From Ochrobactrum sp. CM-21-5 (lineage in GTDB: Bacteria > Pseudomonadota > Alphaproteobacteria > Rhizobiales > Rhizobiaceae): a stretch of 64,000 bases of DNA. Position 1 is the stretch's first letter. Every line of letters begins with the position of its first letter. Location: assembly GCF_014253075.1 (NCBI RefSeq), contig NZ_JACLZJ010000002.1, positions 434,001 to 498,000 of the forward strand. Direction: 5' to 3'. Both the position numbers and the translations under genes were made by a program. Shown one piece after another: positions 54,067 through 63,621 of this stretch. The notes below the pieces were generated by a model. The model was not told where the DNA came from, searched no databases, and saw only the letters and a program-made list of their open reading frames with translations.

Positions 54067-55039
54067 GATGGAAACACCTCACGAAACCTGCATCTTCAAG
54101 CGGTGTCTGGGCGGGCTTTTCAGCCCGGCAGATATCAGTCGAGCGCGTGCAGCGCGGCTCGAACCGGCACCCTTTCGGAAAAGCGGAAATAGACGGCACC
54201 ACACCCTCGATTTCCTGCAAGCGCCGCTGCCCTTCGCGCTGGCGGGAACCAAGCTGCGGGAGAGATGCCAGCAGCCCGTGCGCATAAGGGTGGGATGGAT
54301 GGTGGAACAGCCCGGCGGTTATCCGTTCCTCGACCAGATGACCGGCATACATGACGCCGACGCGACGACACATTTTGGCGATCACACCAAGGTCATGACT
54401 GATCATCAGAACCGCCGTACCGCGCGCATTGCACAATTCCTGCATCAGGCGCAGAATCTCGGCCTGTACGGTGACGTCAAGCGCGGTGGTTGGCTCGTCC
54501 GCCACCAGCAGGTCCGGATTGCAGGCAAGGGCGATGGCGATCATCACACGCTGGCGCATGCCGCCCGACATCTGATGCGGATAGTTCTTCACCCGCTGAT
54601 CGGGTGCAGGCACCTGCACGCTGGCCAGCGCTTCCACGGCCTTGCGCTCGGCCTCGTGCCAAGTCGCGCCTTGATGGAGCACGAACATTTCCGCGATCTG
54701 CCGCCCAACAGGCGACAGCGGATTGAGCGCGGTCATCGGCTCCTGAAAGATCATCGCAATGCGATTGCCGCGCAGCTTGCGCATGTCGCTCGCAGGCATG
54801 TTGCGCAATTCCTGTCCCTTGAAACGGACAGACCCGCCGGTCACGGCAAGCGGTGGACGCAGTAAACCGATCATCGAAAGTGCGGTAATGCTTTTGCCGC
54901 AGCCTGATTCACCAACAAGCCCGAAGGTTTCGCCCGCATCGATGGTGAAAGATACATCTTCCACTACATTATGACTGCGCGCGCCACTGACGATATCAAT
55001 GCGGAGGTTCTCGACCTCAAGCAATACTTCTCCACTCAT
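54059..55039 (-). CDS. Peptide ABC transporter ATP-binding protein (OppD type)
   Basis: A 326-residue ATPase. Walker A GESGCGKS is at residues 43-50, the signature is [16 protein letters not shown], Walker B is [12 protein letters not shown], and the C-terminal Cys-rich [19 protein letters not shown] motif is typical of OppD (Fe-S-like knot). The start overlaps the OppC-type stop by four bases. Confidence 0.93.
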   Translation of the reverse strand: MSGEVLLEVENLRIDIVSGARSHNVVEDVSFTIDAGETFGLVGESGCGKSITALSMIGLLRPPLAVTGGSVRFKGQELRNMPASDMRKLRGNRIAMIFQEPMTALNPLSPVGRQIAEMFVLHQGATWHEAERKAVEALASVQVPAPDQRVKNYPHQMSGGMRQRVMIAIALACNPDLLVADEPTTALDVTVQAEILRLMQELCNARGTAVLMISHDLGVIAKMCRRVGVMYAGHLVEERITAGLFHHPSHPYAHGLLASLPQLGSRQREGQRRLQEIEGVVPSISAFPKGCRFEPRCTRSTDICRAEKPAQTPLEDAGFVRCFHHE

Positions 55040-55857
55040 ACCTTGCGTGTCCTCATATGCGGGTCGAGCCAGTCACGCAGACCATCCCCGAACAGATTGA
55101 GCCCGAGCACGGTGATGAAAATGGCAAGGCCGGGAAAAATCGCCGCCCAGGGCGCATTCACAATCAGCTCACGCGCATCGGTCAGCATGTTGCCCCAACT
55201 CGGGAAAGGCGGGCGTATGCCAAGACCGAGATAGGACAACGCAGCTTCCGCGAGGATCGCGTCGCCCATACCAAGCGTGCCGATGACGAGGATCGGCCCA
55301 ATCATGTTCGGAACGATCTGCGTGACCATGATGCGGATATCGCCATAGCCCAGCGTCTTTGCTGCCTGCACATACCCCTGTTTTTTCAAGGATAGTGTCG
55401 AACTGCGCGCGATGCGGCACGTCCACGACCAGTTGGTTAATCCCAGCGCCAGAAGCAAACTCGGAAGTCCCGGCCCCAGCACCGCCATGATGGCGAGCGC
55501 AAAGATGAGGGATGGGATGGCTAGCATCAGATTGGTGAGTCCATTGACGAAATCGTCCCACCAGCCGCCGAAATAACCAGCCGAAATACCAAAGCAAAGA
55601 CCGATAAAAGTGTTGATGAGCTGAGACCCGACGCCCACGGTCAGCGATATTTGAGCGCCATAGAGAATGCGGGATAAGACGTCGCGCCCCTGTGCGTCGG
55701 TGCCGAACCAGAACTGCGCATCGGGCGGCAGCTCCGCATTCATCAGGTCGGCATCCATGATCGGATTATAATGCGCAAGCAGCGGTGCAAAGATTGCGGC
55801 CGTCACCATGACGACGCATATCACCCCGCCGAATACGAGATTGAAACGCAGCTTCAT
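55036..55857 (-). CDS. Peptide ABC transporter permease (OppC/DppC type)
   Basis: A 273-residue inner-membrane permease. FGTDAQGRDVLSRILYGAQISLTVG is the DppC signature, and the EAA loop is KTLGYGDIRIMVTQIVPN. It starts 4 bp after the OppB-type stop. Confidence 0.92.
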   Translation of the reverse strand: MKLRFNLVFGGVICVVMVTAAIFAPLLAHYNPIMDADLMNAELPPDAQFWFGTDAQGRDVLSRILYGAQISLTVGVGSQLINTFIGLCFGISAGYFGGWWDDFVNGLTNLMLAIPSLIFALAIMAVLGPGLPSLLLALGLTNWSWTCRIARSSTLSLKKQGYVQAAKTLGYGDIRIMVTQIVPNMIGPILVIGTLGMGDAILAEAALSYLGLGIRPPFPSWGNMLTDARELIVNAPWAAIFPGLAIFITVLGLNLFGDGLRDWLDPHMRTRKV

Positions 55858-55861
55858 GGGC

Positions 55862-56797
55862 TTACTCGTGACTTATGCGCGGATCGATGACCGCATAGAG
55901 AATATCAACGATCGTATTGATGACCAGAAACCACAATACGATCACGAGAATTGCACCCTGCACCACCGGGATATCGCGCAGCGAAACGCTGTCGATGAGC
56001 AGCGAACCGAGGCCCGGCCACGAAAACAGCTTTTCCACCACGACCGCTTGTCCCATCATCGAGCCGAACTGAAGGCCGATGGTGGTGATGATGAGCACGA
56101 GCGCGTTGCGCATCACATGCCATTTGACGAGACGGAAACTGCTCATTCCCTTGGAGCGCGCGGTGCGGATGAAATCCGCGCCCATCACTTCCAGAACTGC
56201 GGCGCGCGTCGTGCGTGCAAGCAGCGCCAGCGGAGCGACGCCAAGCGTTATGGCAGGCAGAATGATGTTGCGAATACCGCCATCTCCGTAACCGAAGCTC
56301 GGCAGCCAGCCGAGCGTCAGCGCGAAAAGATACATGCCAAGCAGACCGAGCCAGAACTGGGGCAAGGATAGGCCCGATACGGCGCCGATCATCGTCACGC
56401 TATCAAGAAGACTGCCAGGCTTCAGCGCAGCCAGAAAGCCGAGCGGCACGCCGACGAGGATGGCGAAGCCCATCGCCGCGAAGGCGAGCTTCAGCGTCGG
56501 CCACATCCGTTCCTGAATGAGCGTTATGACCGGCTGTCGTGAACGATAGGACGTGCCCAGATCAAATTGGGCAAGCTGCACGAGATAATTGCCAAAGCGC
56601 ACATGCACCGGCTTGTCCAGTCCGAATTCCTGGGTGATCTTTTCCACCATCTTCGGATCGTTCATGCCCTTGCCATTGGCAATGAGACCGGAGGCGATGC
56701 TGCCGGGAACCACGCTGAAGATGACGAAGATCAACAACGATACCGCCACAACGGTCGGTATCATCTGCAGCACGCGGCGCAGAATAAAATAAAGCAC
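55862..56797 (-). CDS. Peptide ABC transporter permease (OppB/DppB type)
   Basis: A 311-residue permease from a GTG at 56797, four bases after GGAGGACC; the open frame to 56839 runs into the intergenic hairpin. VLYFILRRVLQMIPTVVAVSLLIFV is the first helix, and RSKGMSSFRLVKWHVMRNAL the EAA loop. Typical DppB length and layout. Confidence 0.92.
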   Translation of the reverse strand: MLYFILRRVLQMIPTVVAVSLLIFVIFSVVPGSIASGLIANGKGMNDPKMVEKITQEFGLDKPVHVRFGNYLVQLAQFDLGTSYRSRQPVITLIQERMWPTLKLAFAAMGFAILVGVPLGFLAALKPGSLLDSVTMIGAVSGLSLPQFWLGLLGMYLFALTLGWLPSFGYGDGGIRNIILPAITLGVAPLALLARTTRAAVLEVMGADFIRTARSKGMSSFRLVKWHVMRNALVLIITTIGLQFGSMMGQAVVVEKLFSWPGLGSLLIDSVSLRDIPVVQGAILVIVLWFLVINTIVDILYAVIDPRISHE

Positions 56798-56850
56798 ACG
56801 GTCCTCCTTCCGTATCAGCGCTGAAAAGTGCTGGAGCAAAGGGGATCAGT

Positions 56851-56881
56851 GGCCCGCACCAGGCTTCACCCGGAGCGGGCC
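56851..56881 (-). other. Hairpin between binding-protein and permease genes
   Basis: GGCCCGC (56851-56857) and GCGGGCC (56875-56881) are perfect arms with a 17-base loop. No T-run. It probably protects the upstream binding-protein mRNA from 3' decay. Confidence 0.55.
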
Positions 56882-56901
56882 GATCCTGTTCAGCCGAGGT
56901 T

Positions 56902-58497
56902 TCAGCGTCCCGACGGAACCGTGTCGTCGACCCACAGCTTTTCATAGGACTGGACCGCCAGCTCTGCGGAGTTCGGCTGCAGACCGTGCAGCCACGGCTG
57001 ATGCGCGATGACTGCCTTGTTGTAGTTGAAGAACCAGACCGGAGCTTCTTCCTGCAACAGGTTGTTCGCCTTGCGCAGAAGGTCGTTCTTTTCGTCTTCC
57101 GTCTTGGCAACCTTGGCGTCGTCTACCAGCTTGTCGAAGTCGGCATTCGCGAACTTCTGATAGTTGCAGGCCGATTGCGGTGTCTTCGAATAGAAGCACT
57201 GCATTGCCGTCAGAGCGTCGGGACCGCTTTCCAGTGACCACATATAGGCCTGGAAATTGCCGGATGGCACGACATCGGCGAGGACCGAAGCTTCCACCGG
57301 CTTGGCCTTCACCTTGATGCCGACCTTGGCCAGCATCGGGATGAGGGCTTCAACGATGGTGAGGCCCCAGCTCTCGTTCTGCGTTGCGGTCAACTCGAAT
57401 TCAAAGCCGTCCGGGTAACCGGCTTCAGTCAGCAAAGCTTTAGCTTTTTCAGGATCATACGGGTAAGGCTTCGCATCCTTGTCGAAGGCAGGCGATGAAT
57501 TCGGCAGCCAGCCGACAGCACGATAGGCCTTGTCCTTCACGAGACGCTTGATGATCAGGTCGCTGTCGATGGCGTAATTGATCGCCTGACGCACGCGCTT
57601 GTCCTGAAAAGGCTTGAAATCGGGATTGAAGCCGACAGTGCGCGTATAGACTTCGGCCACTTCAAGCAGGTTCTTCGACAGTTCTGGGTCCTTGAGGTAA
57701 GCGACATATTGCGCAGAACCAAGCACCGACACGTCGATTTCCTTGTTGCGGAACGCCACGTCACGCGCAGCCGCATCGCCCATGATCATGATGTTGATCT
57801 TGTCGGCGTAGGGCTTGCCCTTTTCATAATATTTGTCCCACTTCTCGACCGTCAGGCGCGAGCCGGGCACATATTCGGCAAACTTGTAAGGTCCAAGGCC
57901 GATCGGATGACGCTGGAATTCCTCGCTGTCGCCTTCGCCCGCCGGATAGATGGCGGTATTGTTGCGCATGAACAGGTAGCCGGGCTCGACCGGCTGCTTC
58001 AAGGTGATTTCAAGCGTGTGATCGTCGATTTTCTTCAGGCCGGAAATTTCCTTGGCCTTGCCTTGCGTATATTCATCGGCACCCTTGATCTCGGCAATGT
58101 AGCGTGCCGGCGGAAATGCCTTCTTCGCATCCATGATCCGGGTATAGCTCCAGATAATGTCATCCGCCGTCAGCGGCTTGTCGTTATGGAAGAAAGCATC
58201 CTCACGCAGCTTGTACGTATAGACGAGCTTGTCATCCGAAACGCTGACATCGGTAGCCAGACCAAGCACAGGCTTGCTCTGGTTCGCATCCCAGTCATAG
58301 AGCGTGCGGTGGATGGCCTTGGCGTAGAGTTCATCCTGCGTCGCCGGCGAAGACTGGATATCGAGCGTGGAGAAGCTGTCGCCATAGGGCGCGACAAAAT
58401 TAATGACCCCGCCTGGCCGCGGTTCGTCCGCCGCATAAGCGGCAGTCCCGGCCATCAATACGGCCGACAAGGCCGCGATCAATGCAAATCTTTTCAT
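56902..58497 (-). CDS. Peptide ABC transporter substrate-binding protein
   Basis: SBP_bac_5-family periplasmic protein, 531 residues. Sec signal peptide MKRFALIAALSAVLMAGTAAYA; the mature start is ADEPRPGGVINFVAPYGDSF. Family blocks include LTADDIIWSYTRIMDAKK, AARDVAFRNKEIDVS and RVRQAINYAIDSDLI. The ATG at 58497 follows AAGGGG and opens the signal peptide, so the longer frame to 58635 is rejected. The ligand is probably a peptide or a modified amino-acid conjugate, given the amidohydrolase gene upstream. Confidence 0.93.
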   Translation of the reverse strand: MKRFALIAALSAVLMAGTAAYAADEPRPGGVINFVAPYGDSFSTLDIQSSPATQDELYAKAIHRTLYDWDANQSKPVLGLATDVSVSDDKLVYTYKLREDAFFHNDKPLTADDIIWSYTRIMDAKKAFPPARYIAEIKGADEYTQGKAKEISGLKKIDDHTLEITLKQPVEPGYLFMRNNTAIYPAGEGDSEEFQRHPIGLGPYKFAEYVPGSRLTVEKWDKYYEKGKPYADKINIMIMGDAAARDVAFRNKEIDVSVLGSAQYVAYLKDPELSKNLLEVAEVYTRTVGFNPDFKPFQDKRVRQAINYAIDSDLIIKRLVKDKAYRAVGWLPNSSPAFDKDAKPYPYDPEKAKALLTEAGYPDGFEFELTATQNESWGLTIVEALIPMLAKVGIKVKAKPVEASVLADVVPSGNFQAYMWSLESGPDALTAMQCFYSKTPQSACNYQKFANADFDKLVDDAKVAKTEDEKNDLLRKANNLLQEEAPVWFFNYNKAVIAHQPWLHGLQPNSAELAVQSYEKLWVDDTVPSGR

Positions 58498-58586
58498 ATT
58501 GTTCCCCTTCCTGGTTATTGTTTTGCGGTCAGAGCAAACCGTCTTCCGGGCAGTCTGGCACTTTGCCACGCTGCCCGGTGCCCCGC

Positions 58587-60209
58587 TTATTTTCTCTCGA
58601 AAACGACCTTGCCACCGCGAATGGTGAGATTGCAATGTGTGTCGCTGAGGATTTCTTCCGGCTTCGCCGTCAGCATATTGCGCGAGAAGACAGCAATATC
58701 CGCAGCTTGTCCCGGCACAAGCCTGCCCTTCACATACTCAAGTTTTTGCGAGTATGCGCCATATTCCGTATAGACCTGCAACGCTTCCTCGATGGTCACG
58801 CGCTCGCGTGCATCCATGACCGTTCCCTTGCCGGTTTCACGCGTCAGCATGGAATAGATGTTCGGATAGGGATTGGGATGGCAGACGGGGGAATCGCTTC
58901 CCGTCGCAGGTTTGAAGCCGAGATCTTTCCACGTCTTCAGCGGATAGCTGGAAAGCGCCCGCTCCTCACCCAGAACGGAAATATAAGCATCGCCGAAATC
59001 ATAGATGAAGACCTGCTGCGGGCACGGATAGATCCCCGCCTTCTGCATGCGTTCGTGTTGTTGCGGGGTGGAGAAGCCGCAATGCTCGATGCGATGCCGC
59101 CGGTCTGCGTCGGGATGGGCTGCGAGCGCCTTTTCATAGGCGGTGATAAGCTGGCCGATGGCTGCATCGCCGATCGCATGGCAGGCAAGCTGATAGCCCT
59201 TCTTATGGGCATCAAGCACCAGTGCTTCCAGCTCGGCGTCAGGCAGTATCTGTACGCCGATATTGTTGTCGTCGCCAAGATAGGGCTTGCTCATCCATGC
59301 GGTGCGACCGCCTGCCGAGCCATCGAGGAATATCTTGACCGCGCCGACCGTCAACATGTCATCGCCGACGCCGGACACCAGCCCTGCTTCGTAGCACTTA
59401 TCGACAATGGAAGGCCCCGGATCGCCGAGCAGGACCAGCCATGTGCGCACCGGCAAGCGATCTCGCAGCTTTGCAAGATTGTAAGCGCGGATTTCATCGA
59501 AGCCCGCTACCTGTCCAACAGCCGCGTCCATGACACTGGTAATGCCGTAGGAAAGCAGCAGCTCGCCGCCTGCCTCGATGGCATCGACCAGTTCTTCGGT
59601 CGTTGGCGTGGGAATGGCGGCCCGCACGAGACCTTGTGCATTTTCGGCCACCATGCCTGTCAATGCGCCGTTTTTCCGCTCGATCAGACCACCGTCCGGC
59701 ACAGGTGTGTTCTCGTCAATGCCGGCCAGTTCGAAAGCCCTGGAATTGAAGATCGAAACATGCCCGCATGCGCGCACCAGCATCACCGGATTGTCCGGTG
59801 CCGCGGCGTCGAGTTCGGATTTGAGTGGGTGACGCCCCACATCAAGCCTGGTCTGGTCGTAGCCGCGCGCCTTGATCCAAGTGCCAGGCTGCACTGAGGC
59901 TGCCTTTTCGCGGATTGCGTCAAGCAGGCTGTCCAGTGTCGGTGCCGCCTGCGGCGTGGCGTCGATCCATTTAATTGTCAGGCCGACGGAAATCAGATGA
60001 AGATGGGCGTCATTCAGCCCCGGCGTCGCAAAGCCGCCCTTGAGATCAATGAGGCGGGTGTCGTCGCTCTTGAGCGACCATATCTGCTCTTTTGTTCCCG
60101 CCGAAAGAACTTTGCCCTGCCAGATCGCCAGGGCCTCGACGGTACCTTCTTCAAAGCCGCACCAGATAGTACCATTAAACAAAATCGTATCGGCACGCAA
60201 TTCAGGCAT
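58587..60209 (-). CDS. YtcJ-type metal-dependent amidohydrolase
   Basis: A 540-residue amidohydrolase-superfamily enzyme. The N-terminal composite sheet contains DTILFNGTIWCGFEEG; the metal HxH is in GLNDAHLHLISVG, further ligand blocks are QLACHAIGDAAIG and RHRIEHCGF, and GSDSPVCHPNPYPNIYSMLTR near the end. The family hydrolyses N-acyl or N-formyl amides, exoenzyme I of Arthrobacter being an example. It heads the operon of the second peptide-type transporter, so it likely acts on the imported compound. The start after GGGGAGGGG gives MPELRADTILF; the longer frame to 60347 is not needed. Confidence 0.88.
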   Translation of the reverse strand: MPELRADTILFNGTIWCGFEEGTVEALAIWQGKVLSAGTKEQIWSLKSDDTRLIDLKGGFATPGLNDAHLHLISVGLTIKWIDATPQAAPTLDSLLDAIREKAASVQPGTWIKARGYDQTRLDVGRHPLKSELDAAAPDNPVMLVRACGHVSIFNSRAFELAGIDENTPVPDGGLIERKNGALTGMVAENAQGLVRAAIPTPTTEELVDAIEAGGELLLSYGITSVMDAAVGQVAGFDEIRAYNLAKLRDRLPVRTWLVLLGDPGPSIVDKCYEAGLVSGVGDDMLTVGAVKIFLDGSAGGRTAWMSKPYLGDDNNIGVQILPDAELEALVLDAHKKGYQLACHAIGDAAIGQLITAYEKALAAHPDADRRHRIEHCGFSTPQQHERMQKAGIYPCPQQVFIYDFGDAYISVLGEERALSSYPLKTWKDLGFKPATGSDSPVCHPNPYPNIYSMLTRETGKGTVMDARERVTIEEALQVYTEYGAYSQKLEYVKGRLVPGQAADIAVFSRNMLTAKPEEILSDTHCNLTIRGGKVVFERK

Positions 60210-60728
60210 TAAGCGATCCCCTCCCCGGACCTTGTGGCACAGGATTGTCGACCCAGTGCCGCTGAAACGAAATTCTGCATCTCCGGCTATATCCCGGACA
60301 GTCTGCCGTTCCAGTTGTCTCTTAACTAAAGAGGTGGACATTTCCATCTAACGTTTGAACGATCAAGCCGTGGAACTGCCAAATTTGGGCGGCATTTTTA
60401 TTCAAAACGCCGCACTCGCCGTCAGATTGACGAAATCTTTGCAACTATTTCGCAAACCGTGACTAACAAAATATCGCAATAAGCGAACTTTCTGTAAGAT
60501 TCGGCCCCAATCCTGCGACACCTGCCAGCTTACCGCGTGCGGAAAACCGGCTGATTATAGGCTGCGATCATTTCAAGATGCATCGCAAGACCCGGCAAGC
60601 CGGGTTCTTCGGCACACCCCCGGCCCGTTCCTTGACGGCAAGGAAAATAACCGTCAAGGGATGGACCATCAGACATCCGCCTGCCGCGATATAGCGGTCA
60701 CGGCACCTTCGCTTGCCGGCAAGTCAGG
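60210..60728. other. Intergenic region with several stem-loops
   Basis: These 519 bp hold no supportable gene. Contents: a GCGGC/GCCGC stem with TTTT/AAAA near 60394-60418, a palindrome CCAAATTTGG near 60388, an AAGACCCGGC / GCCGGGTTCTT stem (60587-60609, one bulge), and a perfect CCTTGACGG/CCGTCAAGG stem (60630-60659). The last two lie at the 3' side of the minus-strand oxygenase gene and may end its transcript; the AT-rich part should hold the promoter of the amidohydrolase operon. Confidence 0.45.
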
Positions 60729-61787
60729 TCAATGCGCAGAAGCCGGGGCCTGCCCGCCGAGATGTTCCTGCGTCAGGAGATCAGCATGGTGAGCGCGCGC
60801 GACATCGGGGTGCGAGCGCAAACGGCTCTTGAGATTGTTGAGACCGACCTCGCGGAAAATCGGGTTCAGCGCATCGACGGAAACACCGCGTTCCTTGGTC
60901 TTCAGCTCCTCCGGCAGATCGATGACAGGAACCGTGGCGTCGTATCGCGGACCGAGAAAGAAGGCCACTGAGTAGCGTTCGGTCCCAGCCGGAGGGGCAA
61001 CCACGCCATGCACGTCGGCGCGAACAAAGCCGTTGGTGGCAAGTTCCAGAAGTTCACCTGTATTGATGACAAAAGTTCCCGGCACCGGTGGCGCATCGAT
61101 CCAGACGCCGTCCTCGCGCCGCACCCGCAGGCCGGGAACCACATCCTGCAACAGGACTGTGACGAAGCCGCCATCCTTGTGTGCGCCGACGCCCTGCTCG
61201 CTTTCGGCAACATCGCGACCGGGATAGCGGATAATCTTGAGGAGCTGCGAAGGACGCGGCTCATAAACCTGAGCGAAGAAATCCTGTTGCTGGCCAAGCG
61301 CTTCGGCGATGGCCTTCAATATATCGATGCCCACACGTGTGACTTCCGCCTGATAGGCCAGAAGCAATGGCTTGAGTTCCGGCAGGGCCTCCGGCCACTG
61401 ATTGGGACCCATGAGCCGCTTCCAGGCCGGGCTGTCGGGAGCGATTTCAACTGGCTCGGCCTCAGTATTGATATCGAGCTGCTCACGCCAGTCCTGCTCG
61501 CCGCGGGTTCGTTCCAGTCCAGCACGATTATAGCCGCGAAAGTTCGAGGTCTTGATCATCTCGATCTTAAGCTTCTCTTTTTCCGGCAAGGCGAAGAAGC
61601 GCTTTGCGGTGGCCACGACATCGGCGATCAGCTTCGGCTCGACGCCGTGCCCGGTCAGATAGAAGAACCCGTGATCGTGCAGCACATGGCGCAATTCACT
61701 GATGAAGCTCTTGCGCTCTTCCGGCGTGCCGTTGAACCGGGAAATATCCAGCAACGGCAAATTAGTGACGGTGGCGGTTCTGGTCAT
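60729..61787 (-). CDS. 2-oxoglutarate/Fe(II)-dependent oxygenase (isopenicillin N synthase family)
   Basis: A 352-residue IPNS-like non-haem iron oxygenase. DIOX_N-type opening (LPLLDISRFNG, HGFFYLTGHGV); the iron facial triad begins with His and Asp in GVGAHKDGGFVTVLLQD and ends with His in VRADVHGVVAPP, followed by the co-substrate R-Y-S (GTERYSVAFFLGPRYD). Bacterial members with this layout act on varied small molecules; the substrate is unknown. GAGGAG precedes the ATG. It is separated from neighbours on both sides by more than 200 bp. Confidence 0.88.
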   Translation of the reverse strand: MTRTATVTNLPLLDISRFNGTPEERKSFISELRHVLHDHGFFYLTGHGVEPKLIADVVATAKRFFALPEKEKLKIEMIKTSNFRGYNRAGLERTRGEQDWREQLDINTEAEPVEIAPDSPAWKRLMGPNQWPEALPELKPLLLAYQAEVTRVGIDILKAIAEALGQQQDFFAQVYEPRPSQLLKIIRYPGRDVAESEQGVGAHKDGGFVTVLLQDVVPGLRVRREDGVWIDAPPVPGTFVINTGELLELATNGFVRADVHGVVAPPAGTERYSVAFFLGPRYDATVPVIDLPEELKTKERGVSVDALNPIFREVGLNNLKSRLRSHPDVARAHHADLLTQEHLGGQAPASAH

Positions 61788-62027
61788 GGCGGTCTCCTCG
61801 GCCTTTCATCCAGCGAAGGCGCCGGGAAACACATGGCGTCCCTTATCGGCTTCCCGTATCGGATCAACCCTCCATGCCCCGCGCTGAAACAGTAGGCCGC
61901 ACGATAAAGATTGCAGGACAGGCAGACAAAGCACGAACATACTCTTCAGAAAGGCTGGCAGGAACGTTTTTCCAAGCTTGTCCATTTCTAGAAAATTTTT
62001 CTCTCGCCAGCCCCTTCCGGGTGAAAA

Positions 62028-63509
62028 TCACGCGTCAGAATGGCGATGTCGCGCGCGCCACAGACCCTCAGCCTTGCGATAAAACTCATCATAGCTGTCA
62101 TTGTCCGCCGAAAGCGCCGTCATCAGCGCCATCGCTGCTGTCGCGATGATCGTGTATTCGGCACGCTTATCAATGGCAGCACCGGCCCAGACCGCATGCC
62201 AGTATTCGAAAGAACTGAGGCTGGAATGCTTTTCGCCACTCTCCTTCGACAAGGTGGGCAGCAGAAGATCGGCCTCCCGCCCGTCCAGCAACCTGTAAAT
62301 CGTATGCCCGCGATGGGGGACCAGTTCGGCGACATCGCGGCTGGTGGAAACGACGGATAGCGACGTCATGCCCAGCAGCGCCGCCGCATCGCGATGAAGC
62401 TCGCGATAGGCCGGCTGCGTCACACCGAGGAACGACGCTTTCAGGCTCATCGGGTTGAGAAGATGCACGAGACTGTTCATCGACGAGCGCGATTCAAAAA
62501 GTGGATAGAGCGCCAAAAGCGCATGGATTTGCGGCGCGAAACCCGCCAGCGGCATGAAACAGATGCGATGTGCCTTCAATGCGCTCTCCGCCATCGCAGG
62601 GGATGTCGCCACAGGCAGATCGATTGCTTCGGCCGCGACTTCCAGTTTGCCGGAAAGCGCGCCGGTTCCACAATTACCATGCAAAACGACCGGGTGCCCC
62701 GCACGCGCAACCAGCAAAGCCGCCAGCATGAACCAGGGCGACTGGGCCGAGTTCGGAGAAAGATAGGCAGGCCAGTCCAGCGCAGGCGTGTTGAAACCAG
62801 CATCCGTCGCATAATAACGCCGTGCCGCCCGCGCCATGCCAGCCAGCTCAGGAGCCGTTTCCCCACGATAATGAATAAGCCGCAAAAGCGCGCTAATCTG
62901 CATCGGATCAGCCTCACCGGCAAAAATAGTCGTGAAGGCGTCCTCCGCCTCTTGCAGTTCCAGCGGGCGTGTATGCCCCGCCTTACGCCCGACGATTGCG
63001 ATATATTTGGCAAGCCGCCGAACGGGATTGTTTTCCTCATGAATATTTGCGAACTGTGCGGCAAGCTGCTCTGGTGTCGGATGGTTTTCCAGCTCCACGA
63101 CCTTGCGGATACCTAGCGGCGGCGGTGTCAGGATTCCGCTACGATTCCAGCCATGATGCCCGGTGCAGACCGGTTGCGGCTGATCGCTCATTTCCGGGTT
63201 CATCAATGCTTCCGTTTCATTGGCCAGACGGCGCAGGCGCCCGCGCAGGGCCTCGGCCTTTGGCGTTGCAACCATCCGGCGTCCTGAACGCACGAGAATG
63301 GGATCGTCGAACCTTTCACGAATCTGGCCCAGCAACCGGCTCATGGCGGCAATGCTAAGCCCCATCTGCTTTGCTGCCCCACCGACGCTTCCCTCCACAA
63401 GAAGTGCATCCAGTGCAATCAACAGCCGTAACTGCCCCAACCGGAAGCTTTCAGCCTCGCGATTTCCCGCTTCCGCCAGCGTTTTCGTCAGCTTGCCACC
63501 CATTGCCAC
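62028..63509 (-). CDS. LysR-type HTH fused to a TrpD2/YbiB-like phosphoribosyltransferase domain
   Basis: A 493-residue two-part protein. Residues about 22-98 (FRLGQLRLLIALDALLVEGS, AAKQMGLSIAAMSRLLGQIR, DPILVRSGRRMVATPKAEAL) form a complete LysR-style winged HTH. After a linker, residues about 130-490 match the anthranilate-phosphoribosyltransferase fold: a glycosyl-transferase-3 helical N-domain (PTPEQLAAQFANIHEENNPVRRLAKY) and a catalytic-fold domain with LHGNCGTGALSGKLEVA in place of the canonical PRPP loop and RSSMNSLVHLLNPMS. The altered loop fits the YbiB/TrpD2 group, which binds nucleic acid and is not a tryptophan enzyme. It is divergent from a TonB-dependent receptor. A start at 63503 is also possible. 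Confidence 0.85.
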   Translation of the reverse strand: MAMGGKLTKTLAEAGNREAESFRLGQLRLLIALDALLVEGSVGGAAKQMGLSIAAMSRLLGQIRERFDDPILVRSGRRMVATPKAEALRGRLRRLANETEALMNPEMSDQPQPVCTGHHGWNRSGILTPPPLGIRKVVELENHPTPEQLAAQFANIHEENNPVRRLAKYIAIVGRKAGHTRPLELQEAEDAFTTIFAGEADPMQISALLRLIHYRGETAPELAGMARAARRYYATDAGFNTPALDWPAYLSPNSAQSPWFMLAALLVARAGHPVVLHGNCGTGALSGKLEVAAEAIDLPVATSPAMAESALKAHRICFMPLAGFAPQIHALLALYPLFESRSSMNSLVHLLNPMSLKASFLGVTQPAYRELHRDAAALLGMTSLSVVSTSRDVAELVPHRGHTIYRLLDGREADLLLPTLSKESGEKHSSLSSFEYWHAVWAGAAIDKRAEYTIIATAAMALMTALSADNDSYDEFYRKAEGLWRARHRHSDA

Positions 63510-63621
63510 TATTGCCCGTCCATTTGCGTTTTCTGAAACTTGGAATGGTTATAAAACATGACGATTGACGTCACCGGATTGCCATACATAAGGAGACTTG
63601 AAAACTCAACTTTAAACGGTG
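63510..63621. promoter_or_regulatory. Divergent promoter, HTH-TrpD2 gene / TonB receptor
   Basis: A 112-bp region with TTGACG and a TGACGTCA palindrome near 63567-63574. It must hold the receptor promoter; I see no clear Fur or Irr box. The adjacent HTH-bearing protein is a candidate regulator. Confidence 0.45.

Noticed and set aside
63510..63621. Fur/Irr iron box before the TonB receptor
   Set aside because: No 19-bp Fur-like or ICE-like inverted repeat could be made out; the only clear palindrome is TGACGTCA.
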